In this document: one piece after another, positions 30,923 through 40,253 of the stretch | Layout of the letters: the number at the start of each line of letters is the position of its first letter | Position numbering within the stretch: the stretch's first letter is position 1 | Assembly: GCA_963702575.1 (NCBI GenBank) | Contig: CAVPCU010000007.1 | Coordinates: 1 to 61,835, forward strand | DNA from: VRUE01 sp963702575 | GTDB lineage: Bacteria > Actinomycetota > Thermoleophilia > Solirubrobacterales > 70-9 | Direction: 5' to 3' | DNA length: 61,835 nucleotides | The notes under the pieces: model-generated | Database searches by the model: none | Told to the model about the DNA's origin: nothing | What the model saw: only the letters and a program-made list of their open reading frames with translations | Translations under genes and position numbers: made by a program

Positions 30923-31600
30923 CGTCGACGTGCGGGCGGCTGCTCGAGGGCGAACATCACGGCGCGGGCGATGTCGTCGTCGCGGAGCGCCCACTCGCCG
31001 GGGCGGTTGTCGAAGAACGGGGTGTCGGTCATCCCCGGCTCGATCAGCGTCACCTTGATCGCGTCGTTGTCGTGCATCTGGCGCAGCTCCGCCCGCAGCG
31101 CCTCGCCGATCGCCGTCGCCGCCCACTTCGTCGCCGAGTAGAGCGACCCGGGAGCGACGCGGCGCCCGGCGACGGAGCTGGTGACCAGCATATGGCCATC
31201 GCCCCGCTCGAGCAGGTGGGGGAGGACGGCGCGGATCGTCAGCGCCACGCCGTAGACGTTCGTCAGCACCATCGAGCGCCAGTGCTCGACCGACTCCTCG
31301 AGGAATCCGCGAGTGGCGCCGAAGCCGGCATTGGCGAAGACGGCGTCGATGCGGCCGAACGCCTCGAGCCCCGCAGCGACCACCGCCTCGACCTGGTCCC
31401 ACTCGGTGACGTCGCATGCGACGCGCGATCGCCTGCTCCTCGCCTCCAAGCTCCGCGACGAGGTCCTGCAGCGGTTCCTCCCGCCGAGCGGCGAGCACGA
31501 GCCGATGGGTCGACGCCGCCGCGCGCGCCGTCGCGGCGCCGATGCCGCTGCTCGCGCCGGTTATCAGCAGGACGGGCTTCTGCGCATCGCCTTCGGCCAT
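30881..31600 (-). CDS. Short-chain dehydrogenase/reductase
   Basis: Rossmann fold: LLITGASSGIGAATARA (TGxxxGIG), the NAG motif as FANAGFGATRGF, the catalytic SVAGRR (Ser) and YSATKWAATA (Tyr-x-x-x-Lys). The C-terminus VNEILIRPT followed by AQPS in a neighbouring frame is typical of the YdfG/serine dehydrogenase-like branch. About 240 residues. Indels near 31420 and 30895. Divergent from ccmE. Substrate unknown. Confidence 0.88.
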
Positions 31601-31665
31601 CGACCCCGATTCTCACAGATCTGCGGGCTCGGCTCGGCCCGCCGGCCTTGCGATAATCGGCCGCC

Positions 31666-32063
31666 GTGGACCCCGCCCGCAAGCGAAAGATCCGGCTTGT
31701 CGTCGCCCTCGGCGTCGCGGTGCTTCTCGCCGCGGCGCTGGTCTACACGTCCTTCAGCGCCTCGACCGAGGCGAAGGAGCCCTCGCAGCTCCTCAGCGCC
31801 GCGCTCCGGGCTCCAGCTACGAGCTGACCGGGAGGGTCGTCAAGGGCTCGGTCCGCCACGTGGGCGAGGGCCTCCGATTCCGCGTCGCCGATCGCGACGA
31901 CCCCAGCAAGAGCATCCCCGTCAGCTACACCGGCACCGTCCCCGACCCGTTCCGGGGTGGCCGCGAGGTCGTCCTCTCGGGGACGGTCGAGGACGGCGGC
32001 TTCGTCGGGGAGCCCGACACGCTCGTCACGAAGTGCCCGTCGAAGTTCACCACCGCCGAATGA
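31666..32063 (+). CDS. ccmE: Cytochrome c maturation heme chaperone CcmE (Cys type)
   Basis: RKRKIRLVVALGVAVLLAAALVY is the N-terminal anchor, followed by an OB-fold: SYELTGRVVKGSVR, LRFRVADRDD, VSYTGTVPDPFRGGREVVLSGT. The heme-binding position, normally HxxxY, reads KCPSKFTT, so Cys replaces His and Phe replaces Tyr. Cys-type CcmE proteins are known from archaea and some bacteria. A small indel lies near 31805. Its TGA overlaps the ccmF ATG (ATGA). Confidence 0.9.
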
Positions 32064-34425
32064 CGGCTAGCCTCGGCAGCGTCGCGCTGCCGCTCGCCTT
32101 CCTGACGGCCGTCTTCGCGGCGATCGGCGGCACTGATTGGACGGCGCGGGGACGAGCGCTGGGTCGACGTCTCGCGCCGAGCGGTCTATGCGCTCTGCGG
32201 CCTGCTCACCCTCTGCGTCGTCCTGATCGAGATCGCCTTCGCCGGCGACGACTTCTCGATGCGGATCGTCCAGCAGCACTCCTCGGTCGAGACGCCCGCC
32301 TTCTACAAGCTGGCCGCGATGTGGTCGAGCCAGGAGGGGTCTCTGCTGCTCTGGGCCTGGGTTCTCTCGATCGCCTCCTCGGCTGCGCTGTTGGCGACCC
32401 GGAGCAGGCTGCGCGAGCTGGTTCCCTACGCGACGGCGGTGATGGCCTCGATCGCCGCCTTCTTCACCGGCCTGATGCTGTTCGCAGGCGGCGTCGATCC
32501 GTTCGCGACCCTGAGCCCGGCGCCGGCTGACGGCATCGGCCTCAACCCGCTGCTCCAGCACCCGAGCATGATGATCCACCCGCCCATGCTCTACTCGGGC
32601 TACGTGGCGTTCACGATCCCCTTCGCCTTCGCGGTCGGGGCGCTCGTCACCCGCCGCCTCGACGCCGACTGGATTCGCGCGACGCGGCGCTTTGCGCTGA
32701 TCGCCTGGGCGTTCCTCGGCCTCGGCCTGCTGCTGGGGGCGCGCTGGTCCTACACGGAGCTGGGCTGGGGCGGATACTGGGCCTGGGACCCGGTCGAGAA
32801 CGCGGCGCTGATGCCATGGCTGGCGGGAACCGCCTTCCTACACTCGATCATGGTGCAGGAGAAGCGCGGCATGCTGAGGGTCTGGAACGCCTCGCTGATC
32901 GTTGCCACCTTCTCCCTGGCGCTGCTGGGCACCTTCCTCGTCCGCTCCGGCGTGCTGCAGTCGATCCACGCCTTCGGCGACAGCACCGTGGGCCCCTACA
33001 TCCTGGGGCTGATCGCGGTGGTCCTGGTCGGCTCCGCCGCGCTGATCGTCTCCCGCCTCGACGACCTCCGCTCGCAGAAGCGGATCGACTCCCTCGCATC
33101 CCGCGAGGCGGTCTTCCTCGTCAACAACCTACTGCTGGTGGCCCTCTGCGTGGCGATCTTCTGGGGGACCTTCTTCCCGCTGATCTCCGAGCTCTTCACC
33201 GGCGAGAAGTCATCTCTCGCGGCGCCCTGGTTCGACCGCTACACGACGCCGCTGGCGATCGGGCTGGTGCTCTTCACCGGAGTCGGCCCACTGCTGGCAT
33301 GGCGTCGGGTCAGCTGGGCCTCGGCGAAGCGGATCTTCCTGGTGCCCGCTCTGACCGCCGGGATCGCGGCGGTGGCGCTCGCCGCCGCCACCGACGCGCC
33401 CGAGAGCCCGTGGGCGTTCGTCCTCTTCGTCTTTGCCGCCTTCGCCCTGACCGGCCTCGCGCAGGAGTTCTGGCGCGGCGCGGTGGCGCGGCGGGCCCTG
33501 TCCGGCGGGTCGCTCCCCGCGGCGCTCACCGGGATGGTGACCCGCAACCGCCGCCGCTACGGCGGCTACATCGTCCACGTCGGCGTGATCGTCCTGCTGG
33601 TCGGCATCGCCGCCTCCTCGAGCTTCCAGACCAAACGCGACGTGACCTTGAGGCCGGGGGAGAGCACGGTGGTCGACGGCCGCAGGATCAGCTACGTGCG
33701 GCCCACCGTGGAGGTCGACCGTGAGGCATCGCCTTCGGCGCCGTGCTGGCCGTGCAGGAGGGCGACCGCCGCACGCTCCTGCGCCCGAGCCGTCGCTACT
33801 TCCGTCCCACCGGCGTCGGAAACGGGGACGCTCGCCAGCTTCTTCGACGGGGAGGCGACAAGCGAGGTCGGCCTGAAGGCGGGCGCCGGAAGCGACCTCT
33901 GGACCTCCGTCGGGCCCGACATCGCCGCCGTCCGCCGTCGCGCCCACGCCGCCGACCGCGGGTTCAGGGCCTGCATCCGCGGCGCGCCCGGGGACTCCGG
34001 CCCAGTGCCGGCAGCTTTCGAGATTGATGCAGGCGGCGGCGGTGAGCCCGCGCCTGCGCCCGGTCGCGCTTGCGCAGATAGACAGCCTGCAATCCGCGAC
34101 GGCGGAGAGGTTGGCGGAGAGCTATCTCGCCGATCGGGCGGCGACGACCTTCCGCGTCATCGTCGACCCACTCGTGACGTGGATCTGGATCGGCGGGCTG
34201 ATCGCCCTTGGCGGGGCTCTGATCGCGATCTGGCCGGCTCGCGCCGCGCGCCGCCGTCCGGGCAGAGACAACGGCCTTGAAGCGCTCAAGGAAGCCAAGT
34301 ATCGGGAGATCCGCGACGCCGAGCTGGATCACGCGGCCGGCAAGCTCTCCGACGAGGACTTCGCGCTGCTGGACGCGGAACTGCGGCGCGAGGCGGTCGC
34401 GATCCTCGATCGGGAGAAGGCCTAA
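32060..34425 (+). CDS. ccmF: Heme lyase CcmF with C-terminal helical extension
   Basis: Large membrane protein of the system I heme lyase. Most of it (32230-33720) is unbroken: SSQEGSLLLWAWVLSIASS, HPPMLYSGYVAFTIPFAFA, the WWD domain GWGGYWAWDPVENAALMPWL, FLHSIMVQEKRGMLRVWN, VRSGVLQSIHAFGDS, GTFFPLISELFTGEK. Frameshifts near 32150, 33725, 33825 and 33940-34020. After the last membrane helix (WIWIGGLIALGGALIAIWPA), the same frame continues with KEAKYREIRDAELDHAAGKLSDEDFALLD-type helical text, a CcmI-like tail usually encoded separately. Confidence 0.92.
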
Positions 34426-34437
34426 ACTAACCCGCCC

Positions 34438-34662
34438 ATGTTCACGATTCTCGGAATCCTTCAGGTGATCATCGCCGCCGTGCTGATCTTCCTGGTGCTT
34501 CTGCACTCCGGCAAAGACGCCGGGCTCTCCGGCGCCTTCGGCATCGGTGGCGGTGGCAGCTCCTTCGGAGGCGGCTCGATGGTCGAGCGCAACCTCGACC
34601 GGGCGACCGTCTTCTTCGCGATCCTCTTCGTCGTCAACACGCTGGTCCTGCTGAAGGTCTGA
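34438..34662 (+). CDS. secG: Preprotein translocase subunit SecG
   Basis: 74 residues with two membrane helices: ILGILQVIIAAVLIFLVLLHSG and the second VFFAILFVVNTLVLL, joined by the conserved loop GLSGAFGIGGGGSSFGGGS. It assists the SecYEG channel. Unbroken. In many actinobacteria secG follows tpiA; here it follows ccmF, 20 kb away. Confidence 0.93.
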   Translation: MFTILGILQVIIAAVLIFLVLLHSGKDAGLSGAFGIGGGGSSFGGGSMVERNLDRATVFFAILFVVNTLVLLKV

Positions 34663-34689
34663 GCGCCGCGTCGGACCCGTAGCTAGGTC

Positions 34690-34728
34690 GGCGACTTTGT
34701 CGCGCGCTATGGCGCGTACCAAGTCGCC
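34690..34728 (+). terminator. Hairpin after secG
   Basis: Perfect 8-bp arms GGCGACTT (34690-34697) and AAGTCGCC (34721-34728) around an inner partly paired GC segment. No T-tract follows, so it may be a Rho-assisted or weak terminator. Confidence 0.5.
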
Positions 34729-34842
34729 AAGGTCGTGAAGCGGGGACATCGCTTAGCCTCGGCAATGTTGCGGCTGTTTACAGATCAGGTTAGGCTGTCA
34801 AGCGTCGGACGTTCGGAAGTAGTTGACAAGGAGACCCTGCAG

Positions 34843-36042
34843 ATGGAGGCAGCAACCCAAGCCATGCCCACGGCCAGGCGGAGACGTCGAACTGACACCC
34901 GCAACCTGGCGCGATGGCAAGCGATACGCATGGCTTCTGGCGTTGATCGTCCCCCTCGCCCCCTTCATCGCCTGGGGCTCGGTGGAGGCGACCGGCTGGG
35001 AGGGATTCTGGTTCTTCGCCCCGCTCCTGGTCTTCGGCGTCTTCCCGATTCTCGACGTCGTCATCGGCATGGATCCCTCCAATCCGCCGGACAGCATCCT
35101 CAAATGGCTGGAGCAGGATCGCTACTACCGCTGGTGCACCTATGTCTACATCCCGATCCAGTACGCGGGAATGATCTTCGCCTGCTGGCTGTGGGCGAGC
35201 GGCGACCTCAGCGTCTTCGAGAGCATCGGCCTGGCGGCGACGGTGGGGGTTGTCAACGGGATCGGGATCAACACCGCGCACGAGCTGGGGCACAAGCGGG
35301 ATCAGCTCGAGCGCTGGCTCAGTCGCGTGGCACTGGCCCCCACGGGTTACGGGCACTTCTTCATCGAGCACAACCGCGGCCACCACGTCCGCGTCGCCAC
35401 CCCGGAAGACCCGGCGAGCTCGAGGCTGGGTGAGAGCTTCTGGGCCTTCCTGCCGCGAACCGTCGTCGGTAGCCTGCGCTCGGCCTGGGGCATCGAGTCC
35501 GCGCGCCTCGACCGCATGGGCAAGTCGCATTGGACGCTGCGCAACGACATCCTCGGCGCGTGGGCGATGACGGTGGCCCTCTTCGCCGTGCTGACGATCG
35601 TCTTCGGTCCCGTCGTCCTGCCCTACCTACTGCTCCAGGCCGTGCTCGGGCTTTTCGCTGCTGGAGGTCGTCAACTACCTCGAGCACTACGGCCTCCTGC
35701 GGCAGAAGCGCGAGGACGGCCGCTACGAGCGCTGCCGCGCCGGAGCACAGCTGGAACAGCAACAACGTCGCCTCCAACGTGCTGCTCTACCACCTGCAGC
35801 GCCACAGCGACCATCACGCCAACCCGACGCGGCGCTATCAGGCGCTCCGCCACGTCGACGAAGCGCCGCAGCTGCCGACCGGCTACGCGGGGATGATCGT
35901 CCTTGCCTTGTTCCCGCCGGTCTGGCGCCTGGTCATGGACCACCGGCTGATCGAGCACTACGGCGGCGACGTCACACGCGCCAACATCCGGCCCCGCGCG
36001 CGACGCCGCATCCTTGCTCGCTACGGGGCAAGCGCCGCGTGA
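34843..36042 (+). CDS. alkB: Alkane 1-monooxygenase
   Basis: Integral-membrane diiron hydroxylase that converts n-alkanes to 1-alkanols. All His boxes are present: HELGHK (about 35279), EHNRGHHVRVATPEDPASSRLG (text in two parts about 35366-35425), and LQRHSDHHANPTRRYQALRH (about 35790), plus EHYGLLRQKREDGRYE before the last box. AAGGAGA precedes ATG 34843; the frame shifts near 34885 and again near 35660 and 35740. The C-terminal part ends RILARYGASAA and overlaps the rubredoxin start. Confidence 0.95.
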
Positions 36043-36203
36043 GTCGCTTTCGCTGTCCGAGCTGCGGCTACGTCTACGACGAGGAGGACGGGCACCCCCG
36101 CGAGGGCTTTCCGCCGGGGACGCCCTGGAGCGAGGTCCCCGACGACTGGCACTGCCCGGACTGCGGGGTCCGCGACAAGGTCGACTTCGAGCCGGACGAT
36201 TAG
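36039..36203 (+). CDS. Rubredoxin (alkane hydroxylase electron donor)
   Basis: 54 residues with GTG start overlapping the alkB stop. Two CxxC knuckles, FRCPSCGYVYDEEDG and WHCPDCGVRDKVDFE, bind one iron. It passes electrons to AlkB from a rubredoxin reductase, which is not in this window. Adjacency and overlap make the partnership clear. Confidence 0.95.
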   Translation: MSRFRCPSCGYVYDEEDGHPREGFPPGTPWSEVPDDWHCPDCGVRDKVDFEPDD

Positions 36204-36230
36204 AGGGCCTGCGCCGGCGTCCTTGAAACC

Positions 36231-36851
36231 ATGAGCGCGATGTCGACCGCACCCGAGAGGGCCCCCTATGCCGTTGCGGCGCGCCAGCTGCTGCGCGAAA
36301 CGCTCTTCACGGCCGCTCGCGACGAGCTGCAGCAGCGCGCCTGGTCGGAGATCACGATGGCGGAGGTCGCCGCTGCGGCCGGGGTCAGCCGCCAGACGCT
36401 CTACAAGGAGTTCGGCAGCCGCGACGAGTTCGGCCAGGCCTTCGTCATCCACGAGGGCGAGCGATTCCTCGACGGGGTCGAGGCCGCGGTGCGCGAGCAC
36501 CTCGACGACCCGCGCGCGGCGGTCAACGCCGCGTTGGAGGCCTTCCTGCGCGCCGCGGGCGAGGATCCTCTGGTTCGCGTCCTGCTCAGCGACGACGGCA
36601 CCGGCGGCATGCTGCCTTTCGTGACCACCCAGGGCGTGCCGGTCGTGCAGTGGGCGACCGCCCGCCTCTCGGCCGTGATCGAGGACGGTTGGCCGCAGGC
36701 GCCGGTGGAGAAGGCCCGGCTCCTCGCAGAGTCCTTGGTGCGCCTCGCGATCAGCTACGTCACCGCGCCAAGCGGATCGCCGGAGGCGACCGCGAATGCG
36801 GCGGGGGAGCTGCTCGGCCCGTTCATCGACCGGGCGCTGGGCGAGGGTTAG
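36231..36851 (+). CDS. TetR family transcriptional regulator
   Basis: 206 residues, unbroken. N-terminal HTH: WSEITMAEVAAAAGVSRQTLYKEFGSRDEF (split across about residues 38-67). The C-terminal ligand domain is Ala/Leu-rich, with the conserved LVRLAISY stretch. It is 27 bases downstream of the rubredoxin gene, so it is likely an autoregulatory repressor or activator of the alkB operon responding to alkanes or fatty acids, which is inferred. Confidence 0.93.
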   Translation: MSAMSTAPERAPYAVAARQLLRETLFTAARDELQQRAWSEITMAEVAAAAGVSRQTLYKEFGSRDEFGQAFVIHEGERFLDGVEAAVREHLDDPRAAVNAALEAFLRAAGEDPLVRVLLSDDGTGGMLPFVTTQGVPVVQWATARLSAVIEDGWPQAPVEKARLLAESLVRLAISYVTAPSGSPEATANAAGELLGPFIDRALGEG

Positions 36852-36878
36852 TCGCAACGAGTCCTGAGTGGATCCCCC

Positions 36879-36906
36879 AAGCGGCCGGCTCTGAGGCCGG
36901 CCGCTT
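36879..36906. terminator. Bidirectional terminator between convergent genes
   Basis: Perfect 11-bp arms AAGCGGCCGGC (36879-36889) and GCCGGCCGCTT (36896-36906) with a 6-base loop, between the TetR stop and the stop of the reverse surface gene. Confidence 0.8.
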
Positions 36907-36929
36907 GCGAACCGTTCAGGAGATCCCGC

Positions 36930-37628
36930 TCACTTCGCCTGCGTGGCGACGATCGCAACCTGGTCGAGGGTCGACCCCGACGTGCAGTTTGTTTCATCGC
37001 CGATCATCTGCAGGGTGATGCTCTGAGGGTTCCCGGGCTGGGTGAGCCCCACCGGGAGGGCGAGGTCGGCCTGGGGGATGCCGTTGAGGAACGGCGGTTC
37101 GGGTGGTTTGTCCGGCGACAGGAGCAAGAGAAACTCGCCGCTCAGCTGGGGATTTCCGTTGATGAGTGGCAGGACGAGCACGGCGCAGCTGCTCGCCCCG
37201 CTCTGGGCCAATGTGCCGCGCGCCTCGATGTTCAGGGTGATCGGCTGACCGGCCACCGGCGTCACGGTCAGTGGCGCGCTCAGAGGAACGTTCACGGGGC
37301 CATCCTGATTTGCCGGAACCGGGCCGGCGGTGGCACTCGCGATCACGTTCGTCCCCGCCGCGAGCTTCGCGAAGTTGACCGCGCCGTCGCCGATCTTGGC
37401 GTTCGTCACCGCCCCTTTCTTGAGCTTGGCCGAGGTCACCGCGTTCTTGGCCAAGTTCTTCGCCTTGACCGCGTTCTTGGCCAGGTTCTTGTTCTTCACC
37501 GCCCCCTTGCCGATCTGCTTGCTGGTGATCTTGTGGGCGGCCCAGACGACGCCACCGCTCAGCGCCAGGAACAGCGCCAGGGTTGCGACCACGTTCGCGT
37601 AGCTGAGCCTGGGTCGGAATCTCTTCAT
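36930..37628 (-). CDS. Anchored surface protein with five ten-residue repeats
   Basis: 232 residues, unbroken, with a strong ribosome site (GAGGAGGT). Membrane helix VVATLALFLALSGGVVWAAH (residues about 13-32), then five consecutive ten-residue repeats of the form L/I-x-x-N/G-A-V-x-x-x-N/K (residues about 39-88; for example LAKNAVKAKN and LAKNAVTSAK), then a C-terminal domain of about 130 residues with two Cys (SSCAVLVLP, ETNCTSGS). Same architecture as 2484-3197 but without the Ala/Gln coiled segment. Probably a short beta-helical stalk carrying a globular head outside the membrane; function unknown. Confidence 0.65.
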   Translation of the reverse strand: MKRFRPRLSYANVVATLALFLALSGGVVWAAHKITSKQIGKGAVKNKNLAKNAVKAKNLAKNAVTSAKLKKGAVTNAKIGDGAVNFAKLAAGTNVIASATAGPVPANQDGPVNVPLSAPLTVTPVAGQPITLNIEARGTLAQSGASSCAVLVLPLINGNPQLSGEFLLLLSPDKPPEPPFLNGIPQADLALPVGLTQPGNPQSITLQMIGDETNCTSGSTLDQVAIVATQAK

Positions 37629-37713
37629 CGATACCTCCTCGGGGGACGGGACGGGACGGGTACGGGCCGCCCTCGGCGGCTGCCAGCGGCCTCCACCCTA
37701 GCCCCTTGGCCAA

Positions 37714-37747
37714 AACGCCCCGGCGGCCTCTGGACTACCGGGGCGTT
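37714..37747 (-). terminator. Terminator downstream of the NTF2-like gene
   Basis: Perfect 10-bp arms AACGCCCCGG and CCGGGGCGTT with a 14-base loop. Read on the minus strand the second arm is followed by TTTTGG. Confidence 0.7.
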
Positions 37748-37763
37748 CGGACTGCCTGGACCT

Positions 37764-38138
37764 CTACTTTGCGAATACCCGGTTACCTACGGTCGCATCG
37801 CCGAGCGTGTCAAAAGCGACGAGCTTGCCGTCGGCGTTGTAGGTGAGGACATCGGCATCCTCGTTTGTCTCGCCCTCAAGTGTGACCGTAGTCAGGACGA
37901 CAACTTTGTCGCCGTCAGCGACGAAGTCGTGCGGCGCGGTGCGGAAGTCTTTGCTCAAGAACTTCCCCCAGAGCTCGCCGACCGCCTGTTTGCCGTTGTA
38001 GGTCCCGGTCAGCGCGTTATCGCCGCGCACCGTCCACTCGACCGAGTCGTCCATGTTCTTCATCGCGCCCTCGGCGTCCCCGCTGCTAAACGCCCTGTAT
38101 GCCTCTTCGGCTGCTTGCTTGTTCTCCTGAGCACCCAT
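37764..38138 (-). CDS. SnoaL / NTF2-like protein
   Basis: 124 residues, unbroken: MGAQENKQAAEEAYRAFSSG (first helix), MDDSVEWTVRGDNALTGTY (pocket), GKQAVGELWGKFL, and the beta strands HDFVADGDKVVVLTTV. The SnoaL-like fold hosts isomerases, cyclases or ligand-binding proteins. No catalytic dyad can be assigned. Confidence 0.85.
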   Translation of the reverse strand: MGAQENKQAAEEAYRAFSSGDAEGAMKNMDDSVEWTVRGDNALTGTYNGKQAVGELWGKFLSKDFRTAPHDFVADGDKVVVLTTVTLEGETNEDADVLTYNADGKLVAFDTLGDATVGNRVFAK

Positions 38139-38303
38139 GGCTGGTCCCTTCCGTCGATCTTCGGATAGAGAGTCGAGAATAGCCCTCCCCCGTTGCGGCT
38201 ACGTGGCCAATCCGCGCGCGCCTTCGAAGCGGGGCGTCCGTAGATCACCGCAGCAGATCGGCACATTTGCACCGACGCCTGTGAGGGGCCGGATGGGGAG
38301 CAT

Positions 38304-38537
38304 GTGTGGATCAGGTTCACGGTCGAACAAGAGCTGAAAGGGGCCTGGCACCTTGTCGCCCGCGCCATTGAGGCTGGCTTCCCCGAGCAGGCGGTCGCTC
38401 GCGTCTGCAAGGTCGAGGGCATCTACCGAGCGCGCGTCAGCGACGCTTCGCCCGATCAGCCATACCACCGCTTCGTGGTCCCTCCTTGGGGTCCACCGGA
38501 TCCGGCGGGCGAATCGCCAGGGGCGCCCCCGAGCTAG
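38304..38537 (+). CDS. Small hypothetical protein
   Basis: 77 residues from GTG 38304: VWIRFTVEQELKGAWHLVAR then RVCKVEGIYRARVSD, with a Pro/Gly-rich tail. No family recognised and no clear ribosome site. The stop is 9 bases before the next gene's start, which makes it a plausible first gene of a pair, but it could be chance. Confidence 0.35.
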   Translation: MWIRFTVEQELKGAWHLVARAIEAGFPEQAVARVCKVEGIYRARVSDASPDQPYHRFVVPPWGPPDPAGESPGAPPS

Positions 38538-38546
38538 GCGGGACTG

Positions 38547-39173
38547 ATGTTCTCGGGTCTGGGGGCCGGCGGCGACCGGCAAAGCCGCCGACGTTCCCTC
38601 AGCGAGCTGGCCGGGCAGGACATCGTCGTCGTGGATGCAGCCAAGAAGACGGCCGGGAGGTGGCGCAGTCGATACCGACTCACCGAGCTGCGCGCAGACG
38701 ACGAGGTTGTGGGGCGGCTCGGCTGGCGCGGCGGCAGCTCGCGCTCCCCGGTTCCCGCGGAGACGGCCGAGGGAGCGTGGCTTATCCGCCACTCGCGCGG
38801 GCCGCGCCTTGCGCGCGTGTGGTTCATTGCGGATGCGGGCGACCCAACGTCCGCGCCGGTTGCCGAGCTGGAGAAGCCGCAGGTCGGCCACATGAAACTG
38901 CGATCCCGAGCGGGCCTCGGGCTCGAGCTGAAAGAGGTCCGGGCCGGCGATTCGGTCCTCTCGATGCGTCGCCGCTGGGAGCTGGCCGCCGAGGGCTCTC
39001 CACCCCTTGCTCACATCGATCCGCCCACCAAGGGCATGAAGGGCGTGCGTTTCGTCCTTCGGGTCGAGCCAGGTGGGGCGGGTGAGCCCGAACTTGCTCC
39101 GATCCTGCTGCTCGCATGCACCGCAGCGCTCGTCGCGCAGGCCGAGGACATCTACTTCCTGCCCTCGACTTGA
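38547..39173 (+). CDS. Hypothetical protein, 208 residues
   Basis: Unbroken frame with coding character: RRRSLSELAGQDIVVVDAAK, GRLGWRGGSSRSPVPAE, AWLIRHSRGPRLARVWF, LELKEVRAGDSVLSMRRRWE and a C-terminal hydrophobic helix (APILLLACTAALVAQAEDIYF). The beta-rich middle with a terminal helix recalls phospholipid scramblase/LURP-like folds, but no motif settles it. Function unknown. Confidence 0.6.
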   Translation: MFSGLGAGGDRQSRRRSLSELAGQDIVVVDAAKKTAGRWRSRYRLTELRADDEVVGRLGWRGGSSRSPVPAETAEGAWLIRHSRGPRLARVWFIADAGDPTSAPVAELEKPQVGHMKLRSRAGLGLELKEVRAGDSVLSMRRRWELAAEGSPPLAHIDPPTKGMKGVRFVLRVEPGGAGEPELAPILLLACTAALVAQAEDIYFLPST

Positions 39174-39427
39174 CAGGTGAACCGGGCGCCCGGTTCGACC
39201 AGCGCGTCGACGTCTCGCTCCTGGGTTCGCCGGTTAACGATCGCCGGCCGGAAGGCGACCCTTCCTGCGAAAGTCGTGGTCCCGGCGAAAACGCGGCCGT
39301 CACGCAAGAGCGCCGCGCCCAGCTCGCGGTTCAGATCGTCGAGTTGATGATCGCTCACGGCGGGCGGCTCAAGCCGCCTCGCAGCCGCGGTCGGACCTCT
39401 GTCCACCGACCGGTTCTGCCAGTGCAT
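39152..39427 (-). pseudogene. C-terminal remnant of a PLP-dependent decarboxylase
   Basis: The text LNRELGAALLRDGRVFAG, GRVAFRPAIVNRRTQERD and VDALVE resembles the last 55 residues of aromatic amino acid or glutamate decarboxylases (an N-R-x-T-x-x-x-V-D block). Nothing of the lysine-binding core is found upstream. Probably a truncated relic; it overlaps the end of the convergent hypothetical gene slightly. Confidence 0.35.
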
Positions 39428-39466
39428 TCGCCTGCCGCCGTTGACGGTCCCGGTGGAGTGCCTAGG

Positions 39467-40234
39467 TCATGTGGGCGGACCAGGCAGCTGCGTGAGCAGC
39501 ACGACGGAGACGATCAGCATCACAGCGCCAAGCGCAACGAGCGCGTACCGCCCGCCGCGCAGGGGGAACCGCGTGCTGATGCCGATGAGAAAGAGGACGC
39601 TCGCGAGGTAGACGGTGGAACGGACGTACTTATCGGACGTCTCGCCTGCCGTCGCACCTGAGGCGAAAGCCTCGTCCGCATGCTCTTCCAGCGCCTTCCC
39701 CTTCCCGAGCCCCGGCTGGCGGTATTGCGGCATGTAGGTCGGGCCCCGAGGCGCGTTGGGGTTCCTCTCGGGGTTCGTGGCGCGCCATGCCTCAAATGCG
39801 ATGCGGAAATCGGGACGGAAGCGATGCTCGGCAATGGCCATCGCCTGATCATTGTGGACGGTGTAGGCGGCGAACCACGCCTCGAAGGTCGAGGAGTCAA
39901 AGTTCCGAATCTCGATGGCTGCAAGATTGGCGCGGCCCGCCTTCGTCCTCGCGGTCGCAGCTTCCGCCAGGTCAACGCGCGACTCGGTGCTCCACTTTGC
40001 CGCCGCGTAGCCAGACCAAGCCGCCATCAGGGCAACGATCGACAGGAGGACGGCCTCGGCGATCGAGACAAGACGGTCCCGACGTGCGTGGGCGTCGTCC
40101 TGGCCGCTGGGCTTGGCGTGCCCTGCGATCTCCTTGCCGACCTCTTGTGGCGACAGTCCCTCGGGCACGGCATCCGTCTCCTTCAGTTTCCCATGCGGAA
40201 TGCTACGCAAGGCGAGCTCCCGCTCATCGCACAT
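39467..40234 (-). CDS. Membrane protein of unknown function
   Basis: About 256 residues from the internal ATG at 40234 (the frame extends upstream without support). Three membrane helices: SIAEAVLLSIVALMAAWSGY, VYLASVLFLIGISTRF and YALVALGAVMLIVSVVLLTQ, with a long loop between the first two bearing EIRNFDSSTFEAWFAAYTVH and many charged residues. Unbroken. The layout recalls DUF4337-like proteins. Divergent from the next gene across a 16-base palindrome. Confidence 0.7.
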   Translation of the reverse strand: MCDERELALRSIPHGKLKETDAVPEGLSPQEVGKEIAGHAKPSGQDDAHARRDRLVSIAEAVLLSIVALMAAWSGYAAAKWSTESRVDLAEAATARTKAGRANLAAIEIRNFDSSTFEAWFAAYTVHNDQAMAIAEHRFRPDFRIAFEAWRATNPERNPNAPRGPTYMPQYRQPGLGKGKALEEHADEAFASGATAGETSDKYVRSTVYLASVLFLIGISTRFPLRGGRYALVALGAVMLIVSVVLLTQLPGPPT

Positions 40235-40253
40235 TGCAGGAGCGCGCGGTGAT

